Positions 1 through 5,143 of a stretch of DNA of 6,391 nucleotides are shown piece after piece. Each line of letters begins with the position of its first letter. The stretch's first letter is position 1. The DNA lies in assembly GCA_002869305.1 (NCBI GenBank), contig PKTC01000498.1, positions 1 through 6,391 on the forward strand. The letters are read 5' to 3'. The position numbers and the translations under genes were made by a program. This DNA comes from Marinilabiliales bacterium (lineage in GTDB: Bacteria; Bacteroidota; Bacteroidia; Bacteroidales; UBA12077). The notes under the pieces are model-generated. The model was not told where the DNA came from. It did no database searches and saw only the letters and a program-made list of their open reading frames with translations.

Positions 1-347
1 AACAGATATTTATACCGGTTTTGAATCAATACAATATTAATATACATAATCAACTAAAAACCGTGTATGAACACATTGCTTTTCAAATCTCTAAAGCAAT
101 TGAATCAAAAAAAACCTCAAAAACACTCCTAACCGGAGGTGGAGCATACAATAAACTATTGATTAATTTGATTAAACAAAAAACAAAATCAGAAATCATC
201 ATTCAAGATAAAGAAATTATTGAATACAAGGAAGCTTTGATTTTTGCGTTGCTAGGAATACTTAAATTAACGAGTCAAGTTAATTGTCTAGCAAGCGTTA
301 CGGGAGCAAGTAAGGACTCATCTACTGGCCTTATGTATAATCCTTAG
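1..347 (+). CDS. anmK: Anhydro-N-acetylmuramic acid kinase, C-terminal part (5' end outside window)
   Basis: The frame is open from the left edge (first complete codon at base 3) to a TAG at 345-347, so this is the last ~114 residues of a protein usually about 350-390 aa long. AnmK phosphorylates and opens 1,6-anhydro-MurNAc to give MurNAc-6-phosphate during cytoplasmic peptidoglycan recycling. The visible part carries the family's C-terminal signatures: LLTGGGAYN (the glycine-rich nucleotide-site motif), then EALIFALLG, then the near-terminal SVTGAS followed by DSSTG. These occur in the same order and at similar spacing in E. coli AnmK. A TTG at 21 could be taken as a start but lies inside the domain, so the gene simply continues to the left. 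The protein ends where the family normally ends, so this TAG acts as a real stop; a TAA follows four codons later. No terminator is visible after it. Confidence 0.9.
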   Translation, partial: QIFIPVLNQYNINIHNQLKTVYEHIAFQISKAIESKKTSKTLLTGGGAYNKLLINLIKQKTKSEIIIQDKEIIEYKEALIFALLGILKLTSQVNCLASVTGASKDSSTGLMYNP

Positions 348-386
348 GTAATTATTCGTTAAACTATTTCATTTTAATTTTGTCTA

Positions 387-394
387 TAATTTTG
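387..394 (+). promoter_or_regulatory. Candidate Bacteroidota -7 box before the alcohol dehydrogenase
   Basis: TAATTTTG fits the TAnnTTTG -7 consensus of the Bacteroidota primary sigma factor. It lies 60 bases before the ATG at 455 and predicts a transcription start near base 400. No convincing -33 TTTG lies 19-20 bases upstream. In this AT-rich DNA a single-box match is suggestive only. Confidence 0.35.
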
Positions 395-406
395 TTCCTT
401 GGAACA
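393..406. promoter_or_regulatory. Dyad over the predicted adh transcription start (possible operator)
   Basis: TGTTCC and GGAACA form a perfect 6-bp inverted repeat separated by TT. It overlaps the last bases of the -7 box and spans the predicted start site. That is a position where a repressor dimer could block the promoter, but the arms are short and no regulator gene is seen nearby. The loop is too small for a good RNA hairpin and no T-run follows, so it is unlikely to be a terminator for anmK. Confidence 0.25.
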
Positions 407-454
407 GGCTATTGTATTTTAGCATTGCTTTTTTATTGATAAACATATCTAACA

Positions 455-1468
455 ATGGAAAATTTTACAGCATACAACCCAACAAAACTTCATTTTGGTA
501 AAGGTGTAACGGATAAACTTGGAGAAACCGTACTAGAATTTGGGAAAAAAGTTTTACTACTTTATGGAAAAGGATCCGTGCAACGAAATGGAATTTACGA
601 AAAAATTGTAAAACAACTACACTCGGTAAATGCAGAAATATTCGAATTTAGCGGAATTAAATCAAACCCACTAGTTGATGATGTATCTGAAGCTGCTCAA
701 CTAGGAAAACTTAATAATGTTGATGTTATAGTTGCTGTTGGTGGTGGTAGTGTAATTGATTCTGCAAAAATAACAGCTTTAGCTATTGCAAACAATACGG
801 ATTCATGGGCCATTATGAAATATAAATTTAAACCGCAAACGACCATCCCGTTAATAGCAGTTTTAACATTGGCTGCAACTGGAACAGAAATGAATGGCGC
901 TGCAGTTTTACAAAATCATGAAACCGATGAAAAAATTGGATATGTTTCTTCCCTAAACTATCCAAAGCATTCATTCCTTGACCCGGAATTCACGTTTACG
1001 GTTCCGAAAGATTATACAGCTTATGGTGTTGTAGATTTAATCGCGCATGCTCTGGAAGCTTATTTTGGAGAAGGAGAAGCCTCATTATCAGACCGCTTTG
1101 TTGAGGTAATCATAAAAGAAGCTATGGAATATGGCCCAATGCTTTTAAAAGAACCACAGAATTATGAATATCGTGCAAATATTATGTGGGCGGCAACAAC
1201 AGCGCTCAATGGATTAACAAACTACGGAAGAAAAAGCGGCGATTGGGGAGTTCATGATATTGGACATAACATTTCTTATCTATATGATACTCCGCATGGA
1301 GCAACTTTATCTATTGTTTATCCTGCATGGTTGAAACTTCATAAAGACAGAATTCCGGAAAGAATTACCAAATTAGGTAAGCAGCTTTTTGGAACAAGCT
1401 CCGTTAATGATACGATCGAAAACCTTGAGAAATTCTTTAAGTCCATAGATTCCCCAATTAGGTTATAG
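455..1468 (+). CDS. Iron-containing (BDH/YqhD-type) alcohol dehydrogenase, cut short by an in-frame TAG
   Basis: This is a group III metal-dependent alcohol dehydrogenase of the NAD(P)H-dependent butanol dehydrogenase type, which reduces aldehydes to alcohols in the cytoplasm. The N-terminal half is the nucleotide-binding domain: YGKGS at about residues 37-41 and the GGGSVID loop at 96-102. The helical C-terminal half holds the metal site. All four expected ligands are present: D194 and H198 (VVDLIAH), H267 (in HDIGH) and H281 (in TPHGATL), with the same 3- and 14-residue separations as in YqhD and FucO. The ATG at 455 gives the usual MENFxxYNPTKLHFG start; there is no Shine-Dalgarno sequence. 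The reading stops at TAG after SPIRL, giving 337 aa against the family's ~380-390. The missing C-terminus continues in the same frame downstream (see next entry). The short product keeps the active site but loses the last helices, so its folding is doubtful. The enzyme class is secure; substrate and cofactor preference are not. Confidence 0.9.
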   Translation: MENFTAYNPTKLHFGKGVTDKLGETVLEFGKKVLLLYGKGSVQRNGIYEKIVKQLHSVNAEIFEFSGIKSNPLVDDVSEAAQLGKLNNVDVIVAVGGGSVIDSAKITALAIANNTDSWAIMKYKFKPQTTIPLIAVLTLAATGTEMNGAAVLQNHETDEKIGYVSSLNYPKHSFLDPEFTFTVPKDYTAYGVVDLIAHALEAYFGEGEASLSDRFVEVIIKEAMEYGPMLLKEPQNYEYRANIMWAATTALNGLTNYGRKSGDWGVHDIGHNISYLYDTPHGATLSIVYPAWLKLHKDRIPERITKLGKQLFGTSSVNDTIENLEKFFKSIDSPIRL

Positions 1469-1594
1469 GAGATTAACATTGCAAAAAACCAAATTGAAGA
1501 AATCAAAGAACAAATGTTAAAGACTAAAATCAATGGAATGGTTCATGAATTTTCGGATGATGACCGAAAAAAGATAGTTGAATTAATGATGTAA
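1469..1594 (+). pseudogene. Detached C-terminal segment of the alcohol dehydrogenase, after the TAG
   Basis: Directly after the TAG, in the same frame, 41 sense codons run to a TAA at 1592-1594. They read EINIAKNQIEEIKEQM, then a stretch containing KINGMVHEFSDDD, then RKKIVELMM. This resembles the normal C-terminal end of butanol-dehydrogenase-type proteins, and adding it gives about 379 residues, the expected family length. There is no upstream start signal, and the first internal ATG (1514) would make only 26 residues, so it is not an independent gene. It is the 3' part of one interrupted dehydrogenase gene spanning 455-1594: a nonsense mutation, a base-call error, or less likely a readthrough site. 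Confidence 0.75.
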
Positions 1595-1627
1595 AACACA
1601 TTCACTTTTTTACATAAAATATTTTTC

Positions 1628-1635
1628 TATTTTTG
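1628..1635 (+). promoter_or_regulatory. Candidate -7 box for the C69 dipeptidase
   Basis: TATTTTTG matches TAnnTTTG. It predicts transcription from about 1641 and a leader of ~37 bases before the ATG at 1678. No clear -33 TTTG is seen at the usual distance. The TTG that would allow a longer reading frame (1633) lies inside this box, which argues against that start. Confidence 0.4.
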
Positions 1636-1677
1636 TCAAATTCAGTTTTAATAAAACAAAAATCAAATAAATTAACT

Positions 1678-1746
1678 ATGAAAAAAACACTAATTACTAT
1701 CACGTTAACTCTATTATCAGTTCTTCTGATAAATACAAGCTATGCT
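1678..1746 (+). other. Signal peptide coding region of the C69 dipeptidase
   Basis: Codons 1-23 encode MKK followed by a Leu/Ile/Thr-rich core and S-Y-A, a small-X-small site for signal peptidase I. Cleavage before C24 (codon 1747-1749) would directly expose the catalytic cysteine. A lipobox reading is weak because tyrosine occupies -2 and serine -3 instead of the usual small residue and leucine. Confidence 0.75.
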
Positions 1747-3351
1747 TGTACAAACTTCTTAATAACAAAGGGAGCATCAGCTGATGGATCAACAATGATT
1801 ACTTATGCAGCAGATGCGCATGTATTGTATGGCGAATTGTATCATTGGCCAGCAGCAGATTATCCAAAAGGTACAATGCTAAAGGTATATGACTGGGACT
1901 CTGGAAAATATTTAGGAGAAATTGAACAGGTAGAACACACTTATAATGTTATTGGTAATATCAATGAAAATCAGGTTGCTATTGGAGAAACAACTTATGG
2001 TGGCAGATCTGAGCTGCTAGATTCTACCGGTATTGTTGATTATGGTAGTTTGATTTATCTTGCATTACAAAGAGCAAGAACCGCACGTGAGGCAATCAAA
2101 ATTATGACCAATTTGGTTAAGAAATACGGATATGCTAGCTCCGGAGAATCATTTTCAATTTCTGATCCTAATGAAGTATGGATTCTAGAATTAATTGGAA
2201 AAGGTCATGGCATTACAGGTGCTGTTTGGGTTGCTCGTCAAATTCCTGACGGTTACATTTCGGGACATGCAAACCATGCAAGAATTACAACTTTCCCTTT
2301 TCAAAAAGAGAATAATTTTAACGATCCTAATCAAACTACATATCATGCACCTGACGTAATTTCATTTGCTCGTGAAATGGGTTATTTTGATGGAAAAGAT
2401 AAAGAATTCAGTTTTTCTGATGTTTATGCTCCTCTTGATTTTGGTGGTGCTCGTTTCTGCGAAGCTCGTGTTTATGCAGGATTCAACAGAGTGGCTTCCG
2501 GAATGGAAAAATACGAAGATTACGCAATGGGTGAAAACCTAGAAAATAGAATGCCGTTATGGGTGAAACCTGATAAAAAGTTATCTGTTGATGATGTAAT
2601 GGGTATGATGCGTGATTATTATCAAGGAACCCCGATGGATATGGCAAAAGATGTTGGAGCAGGTCCATACCATTCAATTGTTCGCTGGAGACCTTTAACA
2701 TGGAAAGTTGGCGATGAAACTTATTTCAATGAAAGAGCTATTTCGACTCAGCAAACTGGTTTCTCTTTTGTGACTCAAAGTCGTAATTGGTTACCAGATC
2801 CAATTGGTGGAATCATTTGGTTTGGTGTTGATGATACTTATTCAACCGTATATAATCCGATGTATTGTGGAATGACTGAGGTTCCTGAAACATATGCTGT
2901 TGGTAATGGTTCAATAATGGAATTTAGCGATAACGCTGCATTTTGGGTATTTAATCAAGTTTCAAATTTCGCTTATACTCGTTATGCTGAAATGATTCCC
3001 GATATTCAAAAAGTACAAAGTAATTTAGAGCTTGGATATATTGCGGAGGTTAAAGGTATTGACAAAGCTGCTGCAGAAATATACAAAATAAACCCAGAAC
3101 AAGCAATTGAGTTTATTACTAGCTATTCTATTGATAGAGCAAATCACACGGTAAAAACGTGGAAAAAGCTTTATGGCCATTTATTTACCAAATTTATGGA
3201 TGGTAATATTAAAGAAGCAAGACCTGTACCTGAAAATTATAAATACGTAACTCCCTCTGTTGAACAGCCAGGCTATGGTGAAGAGTGGTACAAGTTTATT
3301 ATTCAAGAAACTGGTGATAAATTTAAAGTAAAAGGAGAAGAAGGCCACTAA
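1678..3351 (+). CDS. Exported C69-family dipeptidase (Ntn hydrolase)
   Basis: The 557-aa protein belongs to peptidase family C69, N-terminal-nucleophile hydrolases that mostly cleave dipeptides. Residues 1-23 form a signal peptide with a lysine-rich start and a hydrophobic core ending in S-Y-A. The next residue, C24, opens the CTNFLITKGASADGS block that begins mature C69 enzymes, so C24 is the expected catalytic nucleophile. Other family landmarks are AIGETTYGG (about 101-109), EVWILELIGKG (166-176) and the GHANHARI block (196-203). Length agrees with the ~550-aa Bacteroidota members. The likely location is the periplasm, acting in peptide catabolism. ATG 1678 is chosen over the upstream TTG at 1633 because it places the signal peptide at the N-terminus and leaves room for a leader. 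The upstream region is A-rich with no Shine-Dalgarno. The gene has its own -7 box and terminator, so it is probably monocistronic. Family assignment is secure; the actual substrates are unknown. Confidence 0.92.
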   Translation: MKKTLITITLTLLSVLLINTSYACTNFLITKGASADGSTMITYAADAHVLYGELYHWPAADYPKGTMLKVYDWDSGKYLGEIEQVEHTYNVIGNINENQVAIGETTYGGRSELLDSTGIVDYGSLIYLALQRARTAREAIKIMTNLVKKYGYASSGESFSISDPNEVWILELIGKGHGITGAVWVARQIPDGYISGHANHARITTFPFQKENNFNDPNQTTYHAPDVISFAREMGYFDGKDKEFSFSDVYAPLDFGGARFCEARVYAGFNRVASGMEKYEDYAMGENLENRMPLWVKPDKKLSVDDVMGMMRDYYQGTPMDMAKDVGAGPYHSIVRWRPLTWKVGDETYFNERAISTQQTGFSFVTQSRNWLPDPIGGIIWFGVDDTYSTVYNPMYCGMTEVPETYAVGNGSIMEFSDNAAFWVFNQVSNFAYTRYAEMIPDIQKVQSNLELGYIAEVKGIDKAAAEIYKINPEQAIEFITSYSIDRANHTVKTWKKLYGHLFTKFMDGNIKEARPVPENYKYVTPSVEQPGYGEEWYKFIIQETGDKFKVKGEEGH

Positions 3352-3390
3352 ACTGCACCTTAGAAACATCATTTTACAACACATATATAG

Positions 3391-3428
3391 AAGAATCCCT
3401 GAACACTAGGGATTCTTATTTTGTTTTT
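3391..3428 (+). terminator. Rho-independent terminator after the C69 dipeptidase
   Basis: AAGAATCCCT (3391-3400) pairs perfectly with AGGGATTCTT (3408-3417) around a 7-base loop. It is followed by ATTTTGTTTTT, a T-rich tract. It lies 40 bases after the dipeptidase stop and separates that gene from the SRPBCC gene. Confidence 0.85.
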
Positions 3429-3459
3429 AATTATACTGGATTTTTGATTCATTTATATG

Positions 3460-3467
3460 TAAATTTG
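3460..3467 (+). promoter_or_regulatory. Candidate -7 box for the SRPBCC/GyrI-like gene
   Basis: TAAATTTG matches TAnnTTTG and lies 24 bases before the ATG at 3492, predicting a very short leader (under 20 bases). A TTTTTG at 3441-3446 is the nearest upstream T-G element, but the 13-base gap is shorter than the usual 19-20. Since a terminator lies just upstream, a promoter is needed in this interval, which raises the likelihood. Confidence 0.4.
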
Positions 3468-3491
3468 ATACAAATCTTAAAAAAACAAACT

Positions 3492-4499
3492 ATGAAATTC
3501 TTAAAATGGTTAGGTATTGTATTCGCATCAATCATTGCATTATTCTTAATTATTCCTTTGTTTTTACCATCTACTTTTCATGTTGAAAGAAATATAGAAA
3601 TTGAAAGACCTGTTGACATGGTTTTCCAAACAGCGGTTGATATGTCGAAGAGAGCAAAATGGGATCCATGGATTGAGATGGAACCCGATGTAGAAATGAA
3701 TGTTACCATGACACCAGAAATTATTGGTTCCGGCTATTCTTGGAAAGGTGAAATTATTGGTGAAGGTATAATTACGATCAAAGAATTTATTCCAAACGAG
3801 AAAATAAAATCAGAAATAGAATTTATAGCCCCACGTAGCTCAAAATCTGATGTTATTTGGACTTTCTTTGAAACAGAGAATGGAACAAAAACCACCTGGG
3901 CATTTGCAGGATCTTTATCTTATCCTATTGAAAAATGGATGGGCCTTTTTATGGATAAAATGATGGCTCCATCTTTCGAAAGAGGTTTAAACAATTTTAA
4001 GTCTCTCGTTGAAAGTATGCCAATACTAAATGGGAAAACCGGAGAAATTTCTGAAGTGCAATTCGAAGGTATTGCAGGAATAACCATAAAGGAAAAATGT
4101 TCCATGGACCGTTTAAGTAGTAAGATGATTGATATGTATTCATCTTTAATGATTTATCTTAAAGAAAATAATGAAGAAATTGCTGGATTCCCTTTTGCAG
4201 TTTATCATCCTTACGAAGAGGAAGGTTATACTATGCTTGAGTGTGGTTTGCCTGTAAGTAAAAAACTGGATGGAAATGATCTTATTAAATATGTTGAAAT
4301 ACCAGCAGGTAAAACCATTATGGCATCACATTTTGGACACTATAATTCGGTGAGATTAACCTACGATGTGCTTCAAAAATATATTGAGGAAAACAGCATA
4401 GAGATAACAGGATCTCCATTTGAAATGTATATTACTGATCCAATGAAAGAACCGGACCAGAGCAAGTGGGAAACCAAAGTGTATTTTCCCATTGATTAA
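3492..4499 (+). CDS. Membrane-anchored SRPBCC + GyrI-like (effector-binding) domain protein
   Basis: The 335-aa protein has three parts. Residues ~5-26 form one hydrophobic segment after MKFLK, an uncleaved anchor or signal. Residues ~30-172 fit the SRPBCC/polyketide-cyclase-like fold: an opening strand with the E(R)P motif (IEIERPVDMVFQTAVD), then WDPW, then GSGYSWKGE, and a closing long helix near FERGLNNFKSLVE. Residues ~185-334 fit the GyrI-like/AraC effector-binding domain: GFPFAVYHPY, LECGLPV, IPAGKTIMASHFGHYNSV, a helix, then GSPFEMYITDP and WETKVYFPI. Both folds bind small hydrophobic ligands, but no catalytic role can be read here. ATG 3492 is preferred over the TTG at 3444, which lies upstream of the candidate -7 box and would put 16 odd residues before the anchor. 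The gene is flanked by terminators on both sides, so it is probably transcribed alone. The domain architecture is an inference from motifs; the function is unknown. Confidence 0.82.
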   Translation: MKFLKWLGIVFASIIALFLIIPLFLPSTFHVERNIEIERPVDMVFQTAVDMSKRAKWDPWIEMEPDVEMNVTMTPEIIGSGYSWKGEIIGEGIITIKEFIPNEKIKSEIEFIAPRSSKSDVIWTFFETENGTKTTWAFAGSLSYPIEKWMGLFMDKMMAPSFERGLNNFKSLVESMPILNGKTGEISEVQFEGIAGITIKEKCSMDRLSSKMIDMYSSLMIYLKENNEEIAGFPFAVYHPYEEEGYTMLECGLPVSKKLDGNDLIKYVEIPAGKTIMASHFGHYNSVRLTYDVLQKYIEENSIEITGSPFEMYITDPMKEPDQSKWETKVYFPID

Positions 4500-4520
4500 A
4501 ATAGCGATTTAGGAGTTTTG

Positions 4521-4546
4521 AGCCAAAGTGATACTTTGGCTTTTTT
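4521..4546 (+). terminator. Rho-independent terminator after the SRPBCC/GyrI-like gene
   Basis: AGCCAAAGT (4521-4529) and ACTTTGGCT (4533-4541) form a perfect 9-bp stem with a GAT loop, running into a T-run that ends at 4546. It starts 22 bases after the stop codon. The rest of the 4547-4728 interval is AT-rich and holds only the rplS promoter region. Confidence 0.88.
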
Positions 4547-4673
4547 AGTGACTTAAGAATAAAACTGAAATCTCATCATTCAAATACTCTTCGCCAATAA
4601 CTTCATTCTCAAAAAAAATCCAAAAGTGTTTCATTTTTAGATCAAAAAATTATTAGTTATCAAAAAATATTTG

Positions 4674-4681
4674 TAATATTG
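4674..4681 (+). promoter_or_regulatory. Weak candidate -7 box for rplS
   Basis: TAATATTG differs from TAnnTTTG at one base and is followed by GCGC, the only G+C-rich spot in the upstream region. It would give a transcription start near 4688 and a leader of about 40 A-rich bases. An overlapping alternative is AATATTTG just upstream, also one mismatch. A promoter is required somewhere between the terminator ending at 4546 and the start at 4729; its exact place is uncertain. Confidence 0.3.
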
Positions 4682-4728
4682 CGCTCTGTTAAAAACGAAT
4701 AAGAAAATTTTTAAAATAGTATATCAGG

Positions 4729-5076
4729 ATGGATTTAATGAAAGTTGTTGAAAATGAATTCGCTGTAAAAAAGGAGTTTCCTGAATTTAAAGCCGGCGAT
4801 ACTGTTACTGTACATTATAAAATTAAAGAAGGTAACAAGGAAAGAATCCAAAATTATAGAGGAGTAGTTCTTCAAAGAAGAGGATTTGGACAAAACGAAA
4901 CTTTTACAGTTCGAAAGATGTCAAGTGGTGTTGGAGTTGAAAGAATATTTCCTGTAAATTCTCCATTTATTGAAGAAGTTGAAATTAACAAAAGAGGTAG
5001 AGTTAGAAGAGCAAGAATATTCTACTTACGTAATTTAACAGGTAAAAAAGCAAGGATTAAAGAAAAGAGATTCTAA
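4729..5076 (+). CDS. rplS: 50S ribosomal protein L19
   Basis: The 115-aa protein is L19 along its whole length, a large-subunit protein located near the interface with the small subunit. Recognisable blocks are FKAGDTVTVHYKIKEGNKER (about 21-40), the YRGVVLQRRGFG turn, the highly conserved ETFTVRKMSSGVGVERIFP block, and the basic RGRVRRARIFYLR end with GKKARIKEK. The length is normal for the family (about 115-120 aa). The ATG at 4729 gives the MDLMK start typical of Bacteroidota L19; the second ATG at 4738 would drop three residues that relatives have. No Shine-Dalgarno is visible apart from AGG close to the start. The gene stands alone, without the trmD/rimM/rpsP neighbours seen in many other phyla, at least on the side visible here. 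It is followed by a strong terminator. Confidence 0.98.
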   Translation: MDLMKVVENEFAVKKEFPEFKAGDTVTVHYKIKEGNKERIQNYRGVVLQRRGFGQNETFTVRKMSSGVGVERIFPVNSPFIEEVEINKRGRVRRARIFYLRNLTGKKARIKEKRF

Positions 5077-5088
5077 CATATTTTATAT

Positions 5089-5122
5089 AAAAAAAACCTT
5101 CCATATTCTGGAAGGTTTTTTT
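5089..5122. terminator. Bidirectional terminator between rplS and the AsmA-like gene
   Basis: A run of eight A's ends at 5096, followed by CCTTCC (5097-5102), a 7-base loop, GGAAGG (5110-5115) and a run of seven T's (5116-5122). The A and T tails make the hairpin work on both strands. It starts 12 bases after the rplS stop and lies 21 bases beyond the stop of the convergent minus-strand gene, so it can serve both. Confidence 0.87.
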
Positions 5123-5143
5123 ATGCCATATTTTTGCATGCTA

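Noticed and set aside
345..362. TAG of anmK followed four codons later by TAA, considered as a second sign of TAG being read as an amino acid.
   Set aside because: The anmK protein already ends at the family's normal C-terminus, and a four-codon extension before a chance TAA is expected in AT-rich DNA.
1645..1657. Palindrome GTTTTA-A-TAAAAC in the leader of the C69 gene.
   Set aside because: Made almost only of A and T in a very AT-rich leader, with a one-base centre; expected by chance and not a stable RNA hairpin.
2483..2701. Minus-strand open frame inside the C69 dipeptidase gene.
   Set aside because: It is a shadow of a well-supported coding sequence; no family resemblance and no start signals. 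The same holds for the minus-strand frames at 1339-1533, 3181-3384 and 3920-4105.
4545..4634. A 29-codon minus-strand reading frame (starts MKHFWIFFENEV) in the gap before rplS.
   Set aside because: It is short, has no ribosome binding site or convincing promoter, its stop falls in the T-run of the upstream terminator, and it resembles nothing I recognise. A chance ORF is the simplest reading.
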